A DNA stretch of 25,189 nucleotides from Alphaproteobacteria bacterium (GCA_016869415.1 VGEI01000011.1:1-25189), one strand, 5' to 3'; positions 7,384 through 15,416 are shown, numbered from the stretch's first letter. Numbers and translations are program-made. Notes: generated by a model not told the origin, from the sequence alone.

Positions 7384-8037
7384 ATGGCGCGGCGCAAACA
7401 GGGACATGTCGACAAGCCACCGCCAGAGACCGGCAAGGATGTCTGGATCTTTGCCTATGGCTCACTGATGTGGGACCCGGGTTTTCGCTTCGAGGAGGCG
7501 CGGCCGGCCTTGCTGCGTGGCTATCACCGGGCCTTTTGTCTCTATTCGCACCGCTATCGCGGCACGCCGGAAAAGCCGGGTCTGGTGCTGGGGCTCGACG
7601 CAGGCGGGGCCTGCCGCGGCATCGCCTACCGCGTGCACGCCCGCGACGCCGAGCGGGTGATGAGCTACCTCTGGGAGCGCGAGATGCTCAACCGCGCTTA
7701 CGAGTGCAAGGATCTGAAGATCCGTGTGGCCGGACGTGTCAAGACGGCGCGGGCCTTCGTCGTGCGCCGGGGCCACCCGCAATACGCCGGCAAGCTGCCG
7801 GTCGAGCGGGCTGTCGAGCTGATCTGCCAGGGCCAGGGTGCGCGCGGCCCCTGCTACTCCTACCTCGAGAACACGGTCGAGCACCTCGACCGGTTGGGCA
7901 TCCCGGACCGTCAGCTACACGCGCTGCTGGCGGCCGTCAAACAGCGACGGTCGGCTGCCTCGGCTGTGGCGGGCACACTAGAGCGTGATGAAGTCAGACC
8001 GAATCGCGGGGGATTCCCCGACTCGGGACGGTTGTGA
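7384..8037 (+). CDS. ChaC-type gamma-glutamylcyclotransferase, tail altered by IS630
   Basis: A ChaC-family enzyme that cleaves glutathione to 5-oxoproline and Cys-Gly in the cytoplasm. The substrate loop WIFAYGSLMWDPGF (YGSL at 25-28) is intact, and the conserved glutamate region SYLWEREMLNRAY is present. An IS630 element inserted after codon 199, so the last 18 residues of the 217 are encoded by the IS left end. Rejoining the flanks gives a different tail of similar length, so the catalytic core should be unaffected. The gene follows the EamA gene by 4 nt. Whether the altered tail or the lost downstream sequence affects stability is unknown. Confidence 0.9.
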   Translation: MARRKQGHVDKPPPETGKDVWIFAYGSLMWDPGFRFEEARPALLRGYHRAFCLYSHRYRGTPEKPGLVLGLDAGGACRGIAYRVHARDAERVMSYLWEREMLNRAYECKDLKIRVAGRVKTARAFVVRRGHPQYAGKLPVERAVELICQGQGARGPCYSYLENTVEHLDRLGIPDRQLHALLAAVKQRRSAASAVAGTLERDEVRPNRGGFPDSGRL

Positions 8038-8072
8038 TTCAAACTGCTGGCTGGAGACGGAGGCCAGCAGAA

Positions 8073-8477
8073 ATGGCACGACCGTATTCGATGGATCTGC
8101 GCGAGAAGCTGGTTGGGGCGGTTGAAGAGGAAGGGCTGTCGCGGCGGCAGGCGGCAGCGCGATTTGGGATTGGGATTAAGACGGCCATCGATTGGATCCG
8201 CCGTTATCGTGAGACGGGCAGTGCGGCGCCCGGGCAGATGGGCGGGCATAAGCCGAGAGCGCTCCAGGGCGAGCACGAGGCCTGGCTCGTGGAGCGGCTC
8301 AAGGAGCCGTTCACGTTGCGCGGCTTGGTGGGGGAGCTGGCGGAGCGTGGGCTGAAGGTCGACTACCGCTCGGTGTGGAACTTCGTCCACGAGCAGAAGC
8401 TAAGCTTCAAAAAAAACCGTGGTGGCTGGCGAGCGCGACCGGCCCGACGTGGCGCGGCGACGGGCGCAGTGGCTTAA
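8073..8477 (+). CDS. IS630 transposase, N-terminal frame (DNA-binding part)
   Basis: A 134-residue product with a helix-turn-helix (GLSRRQAAARFGIGIKTAIDW) and a second winged-helix-like part (FTLRGLVGELAERGLKVDYRSVW), as in the N-terminal half of IS630 transposases. ATG 8073 is preceded by GGAGG at good spacing. The frame reaches an A8 run at 8409-8416, then reads about 20 residues of unrelated sequence to a stop. The family-like sequence continues in the overlapping downstream frame, so a frame change at the A-run is needed to make the full transposase. Confidence 0.85.
   Translation: MARPYSMDLREKLVGAVEEEGLSRRQAAARFGIGIKTAIDWIRRYRETGSAAPGQMGGHKPRALQGEHEAWLVERLKEPFTLRGLVGELAERGLKVDYRSVWNFVHEQKLSFKKNRGGWRARPARRGAATGAVA
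8409..8416 (+). other. A8 run, probable frameshift or transcript slippage site
   Basis: Eight consecutive A's sit at the junction of the two transposase frames. The downstream frame is +1 relative to the upstream one, so loss of one A (or addition of two) in the transcript, or a +1 ribosomal shift, would fuse them. A simple -1 shift would not. Confidence 0.6.
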
Positions 8478-9015
8478 GTATCGCCGTCACATCGACTCAC
8501 GACGGTTGGTCTTTCTTGATGAAACCTGGACGAAGACCAACATGGCGCCACTGCGCGGGTGGGCGCCGTGCGGGCAACGGCTCAAAGCCAAAGTCCCGCA
8601 CGGCCACTGGAAGACCCTCACCTTCGTGGCGGCGCTGCGCCACGACCGCATCGACGCCCCCTGGGTCCTCGATGGCCCGATCGACGGCCAGAGCTTTGGC
8701 GCTTACGTCGAGAAGGTTCTTGTCCCTACCCTGCACACCAACGAGATCGTCGTCATGGACAATCTCGGCAGCCACAAGGGTGGCAACGTGCGTCAGGCCA
8801 TCCGTGCTGCCGGCGCGAAGCTGATCTTCCTGCCCAAATACTCACCCGACCTGAACCCCATCGAGCAGGTCTTCGCCAAGCTCAAACATCGGCTGCGCGA
8901 GGCGGCCCCGCGCACAGTCCCGTCTGTCTCTGCAGCCATCGGCCGCATCCTCGACGACTTCACCCCGCAGGAATGCGCCAACTACTTCACCAATGCTGGA
9001 TACAGCCTAACCTAA
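8419..9015 (+). CDS. IS630 transposase, C-terminal frame (DDE catalytic part)
   Basis: A product of about 198 residues carrying the catalytic DDE triad of IS630/Tc1 transposases: Asp in VFLDETWTKTN, Asp in VVMDNLGSHKG and Glu in SPDLNPIEQVFAKLK. A start is nominally placed at a GTG (8419), but the reading most like the family enters from the A8 run (KKTVVAGERDRPDV), so independent initiation may not occur. It ends 13 bp before the right inverted repeat. The catalytic motifs are intact, which argues against long-term decay. Confidence 0.87.
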   Translation: MVAGERDRPDVARRRAQWLKYRRHIDSRRLVFLDETWTKTNMAPLRGWAPCGQRLKAKVPHGHWKTLTFVAALRHDRIDAPWVLDGPIDGQSFGAYVEKVLVPTLHTNEIVVMDNLGSHKGGNVRQAIRAAGAKLIFLPKYSPDLNPIEQVFAKLKHRLREAAPRTVPSVSAAIGRILDDFTPQECANYFTNAGYSLT

Positions 9016-9030
9016 AATCATCACGCTCTA

Positions 9031-9114
9031 GTTTTCCGGCGCCGGCGGTGCCGGCACCTGCATTCGAGTGGAAACGGCGGATAAGCGGCTGGCGCCAGCC
9101 GCGGCGGCGACGGG
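9031..9114. repeat. Palindrome cluster between the IS and the HPt gene
   Basis: Three perfect palindromes lie within 70 bp: CCGGCGCCGG (9036-9045), GGTGCCGGCACC (9047-9058) and an 18-bp GCGGCTGG/CCAGCCGC repeat (9085-9102). On the minus strand the last one forms a 7-bp stem with a GCGC loop followed by TTATCC, and could end the pentapeptide-HPt transcript. Confidence 0.5.
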
Positions 9115-9561
9115 CTAGGCCGACGCGGCCAAGCGACTGAGCCCGTCAAGCATCGCGCGGACGGTCACATTGCTGTTGCCCTCTATGCGCTCGTTCCACA
9201 CCAGCCGCAGCCCTTCCAGGTAGCCCGTGACCACTTCCTTGTTCTGAAGCGGTGCCGACGTGTCACGGAGGTAGCTGCCGAAAAGATCGGCGATCTCCGT
9301 GATCAGATCGTAGCCGAACGTGCCGCCCTCGCCTTTCAAGTCGTGCAGGATCCGCCGCATCGCCTCGGCCGTGGCGTCACGCGTGGCTAGCATCTCCCAG
9401 CCGCGGAAGTAGAGCTCTGCCAGCCGATCCATACGGTCCTGCATCCCCGATGCGAACTGAGCTTGCAGTGCCGCGACGACACCTTCGGTCCGCGCCAGCA
9501 ATGCTTCGACGTCCTCGCCGTCCTCGCTGACTGTCAGGTCCCTCAAACTAAGATCGTTCAT
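9115..9561 (-). CDS. Stand-alone HPt-domain phosphotransfer protein
   Basis: A 148-residue, mostly helical protein with an HPt phosphorelay motif, HDLKGEGGTFGY, giving H73 as the likely phosphorylated histidine. HPt proteins carry phosphate between receiver domains of hybrid kinases and response regulators. No kinase or regulator is nearby, so its partners are elsewhere. It begins 7 nt after the stop of the pentapeptide-repeat gene, and its Shine-Dalgarno GAGG overlaps that stop codon, implying translational coupling. The N-terminal 70 residues are predicted helical by eye and the last part continues the helical bundle. The pairing with a pentapeptide protein is unusual. Confidence 0.85.
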   Translation of the reverse strand: MNDLSLRDLTVSEDGEDVEALLARTEGVVAALQAQFASGMQDRMDRLAELYFRGWEMLATRDATAEAMRRILHDLKGEGGTFGYDLITEIADLFGSYLRDTSAPLQNKEVVTGYLEGLRLVWNERIEGNSNVTVRAMLDGLSRLAASA

Positions 9562-9568
9562 GGTCGCC

Positions 9569-10852
9569 TCAAACGGTTACGGCTTCGCCGAAGCCAAGCT
9601 GCCACCGCCCGGCGGGTGTGCCGGCGGGGGTCGTGGCCAGAGGAGTGTCGGTGGTTACGGCGCGGGCCAGGATGGCCCCCGCCAAGCGGGCATTGCCCAG
9701 GTGGGCGCTGGTCAGGTTGGCCCCGGTCAGGTCGGCCGAGCGGAGATCGGCCCCTTCGAGATTGGTCCGCCAGATCCGTCCGGTCGAACGGCCATCCGCC
9801 TGCTTGAGATCGATCGGACCGAGGTTGGACCAGGCCAGAGTGGCATGCGGCAGTAGAGCGTCGTGCAAGTCCGCTCCCCCCATGTCGGCCTGTGAGAGAT
9901 CGGCTTGGCCCAGATCGGCTCCGGCCAGACTGGTCATCACCAAGAGGCAGCGACTGAGCCGCGCCCCAGTAAGCTTGGCACCAGCGAGGTTGGCGCCGCT
10001 GAGATCTGCGCCCGAGAGATCGATGCCGGCGAGGTTGACCTTCGACAGGTCAGCCCGCGTGCCGGCGGCACCAGCCGTGCCGATCCAGCGTTCATGATCC
10101 TTGATCGCGGTCCGCAGTTCACGCGGCAGTCGCTCCAGATTCTTGAGCATCACCGCACCCTCGAGCTGAACGCCCGTGAGATCGGCATCCTCGAGGGCGA
10201 CGCGACGAAGCACGGCATTGCGCAGATCGGTGCCGCGCAGGCTGGCGCCACGCAGATTGGCTCCGGTCAGATTGACGCCCTTGAGGCGGGCGGAGGCGAG
10301 GTTGGCTTGCGACAGGTCGATGCCAGTCAGGTCGGCGCCGTTCAGCATCGCACCCGAGTAGTCGGCGCGGCTGGACTTGACATCGACAAGGCTGGCCTCG
10401 TTGAGATTGGCTTGCTGAAGCGCTGCGCCCTCGAGCTGGGCACGGTCGAGGCGAATACCCGTAAGGTCGGCGCGGGTCAGGGACAGGCGGCTGCCGCCTT
10501 TGACGCTTTGCTCCAGCGTGCCAGGCCGGAGATCGACCTCGCGCAGATCGGCCTTGACCGCGCGGGCATGGCGCAGGCAGGCACCGCGCAGGTCAGCACG
10601 GAACAGGTTGGCGCCCGAGAGGTCCGCACGCTCCAACCTGGCCCCAAAAAGATCAGCTTCACTGAAATCAGAACCGACGAGAAGAGCTGCTGACAGGTCG
10701 ACCCCGGCCAGGACCGCCGACCGCAGGCGGAGCGCACCGATATCGAGGCTGGCAAGCTGCGCCCCCCGAAGGTCGGCACGTACACCGCCGACGCGCCCCT
10801 GAAGGAAATCCTGGTGTCGCCGCAATGCGTCGTGGAAAGAGTCGGCAACCAT
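9569..10852 (-). CDS. Pentapeptide-repeat protein
   Basis: A 427-residue protein that is almost entirely A(D/N)LxX-type pentapeptide repeats from about residue 25 to residue 400, expected to fold as a right-handed quadrilateral beta-helix. Two repeat blocks are separated by a helical insert around LKNLERLPRELRTAIKDHERW, with the second block starting at TRADLSKVNLAGIDL. No signal peptide or transmembrane segment is seen, so it is probably cytosolic. ATG 10852 was chosen because about 25 residues precede the first repeat, as is common in such proteins; a GTG at 10942 would add 30 residues of less typical codon use. It heads an operon with the HPt gene. Its function is unknown; some family members mimic DNA and inhibit gyrase. 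Confidence 0.87.
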   Translation of the reverse strand: MVADSFHDALRRHQDFLQGRVGGVRADLRGAQLASLDIGALRLRSAVLAGVDLSAALLVGSDFSEADLFGARLERADLSGANLFRADLRGACLRHARAVKADLREVDLRPGTLEQSVKGGSRLSLTRADLTGIRLDRAQLEGAALQQANLNEASLVDVKSSRADYSGAMLNGADLTGIDLSQANLASARLKGVNLTGANLRGASLRGTDLRNAVLRRVALEDADLTGVQLEGAVMLKNLERLPRELRTAIKDHERWIGTAGAAGTRADLSKVNLAGIDLSGADLSGANLAGAKLTGARLSRCLLVMTSLAGADLGQADLSQADMGGADLHDALLPHATLAWSNLGPIDLKQADGRSTGRIWRTNLEGADLRSADLTGANLTSAHLGNARLAGAILARAVTTDTPLATTPAGTPAGRWQLGFGEAVTV

Positions 10853-11034
10853 GGGGCCTGTCCGGTCTGGTTTCTCCGACAGCGCCTCTGCTGCCGGGGC
10901 CGATCTGGAGGCCAGTGCGGATCTCCCCCGCGACTCCGCCACCGTTCGACGACCGAACTCTGCCCGAAAGAAATTGCGGCTTTCTTAGCAAGCCCTTACC
11001 ACCGCCTTAACAAACAGCGGTGTTTCGCATGCGG
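10853..11034 (-). promoter_or_regulatory. Leader/promoter region of the pentapeptide-HPt operon
   Basis: This 182-bp gap between the amidase stop and the pentapeptide start must carry the promoter of the operon. It contains an A+T-richer stretch (about 10965-11020) but no clear consensus promoter. If the GTG at 10942 is the true start, the gap shrinks to 92 bp. Confidence 0.3.
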
Positions 11035-12477
11035 CTAGCGTGCGGGCCATCCGACGGGATGGGATTCCTCCACGGTCTTCGCAGCACCCAGCACGATCTC
11101 CTCGCCCCAGCGCGGGCCGACGATCTGCAGCCCCACAGGCAGACCGGCAGCGTTGAAGCCGCAAGGCACGGAGATCGCTGGCAATCCGGCCAGTGTGACG
11201 CAGAACGTCGGCGCCACCCAGTCGATGTAGGTCTTCATCGGCTGGCCGTTTATGGTTTCCGGATAGTTACGCTCGACCGGGAAGGGCGGCACGGCGGTGC
11301 ACGGTGTCGCCAGGGCTTCGTATTTCTCAAAGAACTGGCGGAAGCGGTGGAACAGCTCGGCCTGGCCCCGCTCGCCCAGGGCCACGTCGCGCGGGCTCTG
11401 CGCCAGCCCCAGGCGGATATTGCCCGCGAGGTTGGAGCCGAGCTTGTCGATCTTGCCCAGCCGGTCGAGGTGATTACCGACCATGAGCTGGCCACGCAGG
11501 CGAATGAATGCCTCGCGCCCCACCGAAAGGTCGAGGTCGACCTCCTCGACGATCGCCCCGGCGTCGGCCAGGGCCAGCGCCGCCTTGCGGGTGAGGTCGG
11601 CGATCTCCGTATCGACGCCGATCTTGGCAATGTCCGCGCAATAGGCGACGCGGAGTGCGCGCTTGATGCCGCCACGCGCTGCGGCCACGAAGTCGCGACC
11701 CTCGACGGGGACGACGATGGGCGAATAGGGGCTGGGCCCGGCCATGACTTGTAGCATCGCTGCAGTGTCGGTGACCGTGCGGGCCATCGGCCCGGCGACG
11801 CTGAGGGTAGCGAAGGGCAGCGCCACGGGGTGGCGGGGGATCAGGCCGGGGCTGGGCCGCAGGCCGACAACGCCGCAAAACGCGGCCGGCGTCCGCAGGG
11901 AGCCGCCGAGGTCTGAGCCCTCGGCCAGGGGGAACATGCCGACCCGCAGGCCCGCGGCCCCGCCGCCGGTCGAGCCTGAGGCGGAAAGCGCCAGGTTCCA
12001 GGGGTTGCGAGTCGGGCCGAAGATAGCGTTGTTGGTGTTGGCGCCGGCGGCGAACTCCGGCGTGTTGGTCTTGCCGATGACGATGCAGCCGGCGTCCTTG
12101 AGGCGCTGCACGACCAGGGCATCCTCGGCCGGTACGTTGTCGGCATAGAGGGCCGAGCCGAAGGTGGTGCGGATGCCGGCGGTCGGCGTGATGTCCTTGA
12201 TGCCGACCGGTACACCGGCCAGCGGCCCGACATAGCGCCCGCGGTTGATCTCGTCCTCCTGACGCCGCGCGGTCTCCAGCGCCTGCTCGGCGGCCAGGGT
12301 GCAGATGGCGTTGACGGCCGGGTTGGTGCGGGCGATGGCCTTGAGGTGCGCCTCCACCACGGCGACGGGTGACAACTCTCGGCGCCGGACCTTCTCGGCG
12401 ATGACCAGCGCGTCCAGCCGGACGAGCTCGTCGTCGGTCACGGGTGCTGTGACAGGGGCGCTGGCAGTCTGGCTCAT
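11035..12477 (-). CDS. Amidase signature family hydrolase
   Basis: A 480-residue enzyme of the amidase signature family, hydrolysing a carboxamide of unknown identity. The Ser-cisSer-Lys triad is visible: K94 in GVPVGIKD, S169 in ASGSTGGGAAG and S193 in EGSDLGGSLRTPA. The C-terminal block LAGLPAISVPCGF is typical of the family. It is not flanked by gatB or gatC, so a role as GatA is unlikely. ATG 12477 was chosen because GAGG lies 5 nt upstream and the length is normal. The frame remains open to a GTG at 12771, which would add 98 residues (see the separate entry). It is divergent from the molybdopterin oxidoreductase. Confidence 0.88.
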   Translation of the reverse strand: MSQTASAPVTAPVTDDELVRLDALVIAEKVRRRELSPVAVVEAHLKAIARTNPAVNAICTLAAEQALETARRQEDEINRGRYVGPLAGVPVGIKDITPTAGIRTTFGSALYADNVPAEDALVVQRLKDAGCIVIGKTNTPEFAAGANTNNAIFGPTRNPWNLALSASGSTGGGAAGLRVGMFPLAEGSDLGGSLRTPAAFCGVVGLRPSPGLIPRHPVALPFATLSVAGPMARTVTDTAAMLQVMAGPSPYSPIVVPVEGRDFVAAARGGIKRALRVAYCADIAKIGVDTEIADLTRKAALALADAGAIVEEVDLDLSVGREAFIRLRGQLMVGNHLDRLGKIDKLGSNLAGNIRLGLAQSPRDVALGERGQAELFHRFRQFFEKYEALATPCTAVPPFPVERNYPETINGQPMKTYIDWVAPTFCVTLAGLPAISVPCGFNAAGLPVGLQIVGPRWGEEIVLGAAKTVEESHPVGWPAR

Positions 12478-12771
12478 GCGAACCTCAGGATTCTGGCGAA
12501 CGGGGGGCGGCGCCTCGACCGGAGGCTTTGCCCGGGCGGGAGGAGCATCGACAACAGGTATTGCCACAGATGCGGGTGGCTCTCCAGCCGGCGGAACCGG
12601 GAGCGGTACTGCGGCAGCGCCGACGGATCTTGGTGCAACCGGCGGCGCCGTGCGGAACCAGGAGAAGATCGCCGAGAGGATGCGGAAGACGGAGCTGAGC
12701 AACGCTGGTCGATTCGCTGGCCGGAGAGACGACTCGGGGATGGGGTCCCGCAAGGCGGCGGAGATTGCCAC
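12478..12771 (-). other. Open, proline-rich possible N-terminal extension of the amidase
   Basis: The amidase frame is open for 98 further codons. The translated stretch has a short hydrophobic segment (ALLSSVFRILSAIFSWF) followed by about 50 residues rich in Pro, Ala and Val. This could be a membrane-anchoring helix plus linker, or an accidental open frame in G+C-rich DNA. The starting GTG lacks a well-placed Shine-Dalgarno sequence. The region also has to hold the amidase promoter if the short form is right. Confidence 0.35.
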
Positions 12772-12814
12772 AGGCGGGTCTGCCCCTCTAGTCTGATCGC
12801 CGGAGAACCCGCCC

Positions 12815-14929
12815 GTGCCCGATACCGGTCCCGTAAAGCCCGAGCGGCATCATTCGGTCTGTCCGCATGATTGCCCGAGCACCTGCGCGCTGGCCGTCGA
12901 ACGCCTCGACGCGCGCACCATCGGGCGCGTCTACGGCGATCCCGACAACGCCTACACCGCGGGCGTGATCTGCGCCAAGGTGGCGCGCTACGCCGAGCGC
13001 ACCCACCACCCCGACCGCCTGAAGGTGCCGCTGCGCCGTAGCGGGCCGAAGGGCTCCGGCCGCTTCGAGGCGATTTCCTGGGAGCAGGCCCTCGACACGG
13101 TCGCCGAGGCCTGCCTGCGGGCCGAGCAGAAGCACGGCAGCCAGGCGGTCTGGCCCTATTTCTATGCCGGCACGATGGGCCTGGTGCAGCGCGACGGCAT
13201 CAACCGCCTGCGCCACGCCAAGAAGTACTCCGGCTTCTTCCAGACGATCTGCGTCAATCTCGCCTGGCCGGGCTTCATCGCCGGCACGGGCGCCTTGCGC
13301 GGCAGCGATCCGCGCGAGATGGCCGAGAGCGACCTCGTCGTCATCTGGGGAACCAACGCCGCGGCCACCCAGGTCAACGTCATGCATCACGCGACGCGGG
13401 CCCGCAAGGAGCGCGGCGCCAAGATCGTGGTCATCGATCCCTACCGCAACGCCACCGCCGAGACCGCCGACCTTCACCTGATGCTGCGGCCCGGCACCGA
13501 CGGGGCGCTGGCCTGCGGGGTCATGCATGTGCTCTTCAAGGAGGGCTTCGCCGACCGGGCCTATATGGCTAGGTACACCGACGTGCCGGACGAGCTGGAG
13601 CGGCACCTCGAAAGCCGCACGCCGGCATGGGCGGCGGCGATCACCGGCCTGCCGGTGCAGGAGATCCTCGACTTCGCCCGGCTCTACGGCCGCACCAAGC
13701 GCAGCTTCCTGCGCCTGGGCTACGGCTTCACGCGCTCGCGCAACGGTGCGGTCAACATGCACGCCGCGAGCTGCCTCGCCGCCGTCACAGGAGCCTGGCA
13801 GCACCGCGGCGGCGGCGCCTTCCATAACAACGGCGCCATCTATCACTGGAACAAGACGATGATCGAGGGACTCGACGTCGTCGATCCGTCGATCCGCCTG
13901 CTCGACCAGAGCCGGGTGGGCGCCGTGCTGACCGGTGACCGCCGCGATCTCGGCGACGGGCCGCCGGTCACGGCCATGCTCATCCAGAACACCAACCCGA
14001 TGGTCGTCTGTCCCGACCAGAACGTGGTGCGGGCGGGCTTCAGCCGCGAGGATCTCTTTACCTGCGTGCACGAGCAGTTCCTGACCGAGACGGCGCTGAT
14101 GGCCGACATCGTGCTGCCGGCGACGACCTTTCTCGAGCACGACGACCTCTACCAGGGCGGCGGGCACCAATACATCCAGATCGGCCGCAAGCTCATCGAG
14201 CCCGTCGGCGAGGCACGCGAAAACCACTACGTCATCCGCGAGCTGGCCCGGCGCGTCGGCGCCAGCCATCCGGGTTTCGCGATGACTGCCTGGGAGCTGA
14301 TCGACTGGACGCTCAAGGCCTCCGGCTGGCCCGATGCGGCCACACTCGCCGCCGGCAAATGGCATGACTGTCAGCCGGATTTCGAGCACACGCACTACCT
14401 CAACGGCTTCAAGCATCCCGACGGCAAGTTCCGCTTCGCGCCCAACTGGTCGCGGGTCGGCAAGCAGGCCGCCGGCATGCCCCGCCTGCCCGACCATTGG
14501 GAGGTGATCGAGACGGCGACCGACGAGCACCCGTTCCGCCTGGTCACGGCACCGGCGCGCAACTATCTCAATTCGAGCTTCACCGAAACGCCGACCTCGA
14601 TAGCCCGCGAGGCACGCCCCACGGTGATGATCCACCCCGAGGACGCAGGCGCGCTCGGCATCGTCGAAGGCGGCCTCGCCCGCCTGGGCAACCGGCGCGG
14701 CAGCGTGCTGCTGCACGCCCGGCTCTTCGACGGCGTGCAGCGCGGCGTCATCGTCTCCGAGAGCGTCTGGCCCAACCGCGCCTTCATCGAAGGCAAGGGC
14801 ATCAACACGCTGACCGGCGCTGATTCACCCTCACCCAACGGCGGCGCAGCCTTCCACGACATCGCTGTCTGGGTACGCGGCGAGAATGCGCCCGCCGCCA
14901 GGGCCGCCGCCGAACAGATTCCCGCGTGA
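12815..14929 (+). CDS. Molybdopterin oxidoreductase with N-terminal 4Fe-4S motif
   Basis: A 704-residue member of the DMSO reductase superfamily, binding a molybdopterin guanine dinucleotide cofactor and transferring electrons through an iron-sulfur cluster. The cluster ligands are C16, C20, C24 and C53 (CPHDCPSTC and GVICAKV). Further family features are VIWGTNAAATQ, VVIDPYRN, MLIQNTNPMVV, ADIVLPATTFLE and a C-terminal domain beginning around FRLVTAPARNYLNSS. No Tat signal or selenocysteine is present, so it should act in the cytoplasm. The reaction and the electron partner are unknown, and no redox subunit is adjacent. The GTG start at 12815 has GGAG 9 nt upstream. The downstream GlcG-like gene overlaps it by 4 nt. 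Confidence 0.9.
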   Translation: MPDTGPVKPERHHSVCPHDCPSTCALAVERLDARTIGRVYGDPDNAYTAGVICAKVARYAERTHHPDRLKVPLRRSGPKGSGRFEAISWEQALDTVAEACLRAEQKHGSQAVWPYFYAGTMGLVQRDGINRLRHAKKYSGFFQTICVNLAWPGFIAGTGALRGSDPREMAESDLVVIWGTNAAATQVNVMHHATRARKERGAKIVVIDPYRNATAETADLHLMLRPGTDGALACGVMHVLFKEGFADRAYMARYTDVPDELERHLESRTPAWAAAITGLPVQEILDFARLYGRTKRSFLRLGYGFTRSRNGAVNMHAASCLAAVTGAWQHRGGGAFHNNGAIYHWNKTMIEGLDVVDPSIRLLDQSRVGAVLTGDRRDLGDGPPVTAMLIQNTNPMVVCPDQNVVRAGFSREDLFTCVHEQFLTETALMADIVLPATTFLEHDDLYQGGGHQYIQIGRKLIEPVGEARENHYVIRELARRVGASHPGFAMTAWELIDWTLKASGWPDAATLAAGKWHDCQPDFEHTHYLNGFKHPDGKFRFAPNWSRVGKQAAGMPRLPDHWEVIETATDEHPFRLVTAPARNYLNSSFTETPTSIAREARPTVMIHPEDAGALGIVEGGLARLGNRRGSVLLHARLFDGVQRGVIVSESVWPNRAFIEGKGINTLTGADSPSPNGGAAFHDIAVWVRGENAPAARAAAEQIPA

Positions 14930-15348
14930 GCGACACGTTCAGCCAACGCCGCCTGACCCTGGCCGGCGCCCTCAAGGCACTCAACGCCTGCATCGCCAAG
15001 GCCGAGGCGATGAAGGTACCGCAATGCATCGCCGTCACTGACGATGCGGGGCATCTGCTGGCGTTCGCGCGCATGGAGGGCTCGAAGGTCCTGAGCATCG
15101 AATCCTCGACAGCCAAGGCGCGCACAGCCGCCTCGTCACGCGTGCAGACCGGCAGCATTCACGCGGAGGTGGGGGTCAAGCTGGCCATCGCCACCGGCGG
15201 CAAGCTGACCAATCTCAAGGGCGGCGTGCCGATTGTCATCGACGGTCAGGTGGTCGGCGCCATCGGCGTCGGCTCGGGTACGGGCGAGCAGGACCGCGAG
15301 GTGGCCCTGGCCGGCGTCGCGGCCGTTCAGGGCGCCTATGTGGGATAG
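14926..15348 (+). CDS. GlcG/HbpS-like protein (DUF336)
   Basis: A 140-residue protein of the GlcG/HbpS family, recognised by CIAVTDDAGHLLAFARMEGSK, the helix with TAKARTAASSR and the glycine-rich end GGVPIVIDGQVVGAIGVGSGTGEQD. Some relatives bind haem or corrinoids, others are of unknown function and often sit beside oxidoreductases. It has no signal peptide, so is probably cytosolic. The GTG start overlaps the stop of the molybdopterin oxidoreductase (GTGA, 4 nt), so the two proteins are coupled in synthesis and may work together. The specific role is not known. Confidence 0.87.
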   Translation: MSDTFSQRRLTLAGALKALNACIAKAEAMKVPQCIAVTDDAGHLLAFARMEGSKVLSIESSTAKARTAASSRVQTGSIHAEVGVKLAIATGGKLTNLKGGVPIVIDGQVVGAIGVGSGTGEQDREVALAGVAAVQGAYVG

Positions 15349-15416
15349 CCGGGGCGGCGTGACAGGCCCCGGCCCTCTGCTACACTCCCGCCCATAAGTC
15401 CGGACGGGAGGAGAGC

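Larger units (their letters stand above)
7981..9028 (+). mobile_element. IS630-family insertion sequence
   Basis: A 1,048-bp element flanked by TA at 7979-7980 and 9029-9030, the dinucleotide duplication typical of IS630/Tc1-mariner elements. The ends share GAGCGTGATGA as an 11-bp perfect terminal inverted repeat, with weaker matches further in. Because the element begins with G and ends with C, both junctions read CTAG, and the rejoined target is also CTAG, as in the CTAG-targeting IS630 members such as the IS870 group. It encodes a two-frame transposase and lies in the last codons of the ChaC gene, close to a run of palindromes (9036-9102). It looks complete and therefore fairly recent. Confidence 0.92.

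Noticed and set aside
9905..10693. Repeat-like plus-strand frame opposite the pentapeptide gene
   Set aside because: Its periodicity simply mirrors the pentapeptide repeats on the minus strand.
10975..11015. Sigma54-like promoter upstream of the pentapeptide gene (TGG...TTGCT on the minus strand)
   Set aside because: The GG and GC elements are 9 bp apart rather than the required 10, and the -24 element matches poorly.
12788..14716. 642-codon open frame on the minus strand opposite the molybdopterin oxidoreductase
   Set aside because: The plus-strand gene has intact cluster and cofactor motifs; the antisense product shows no recognisable domain.
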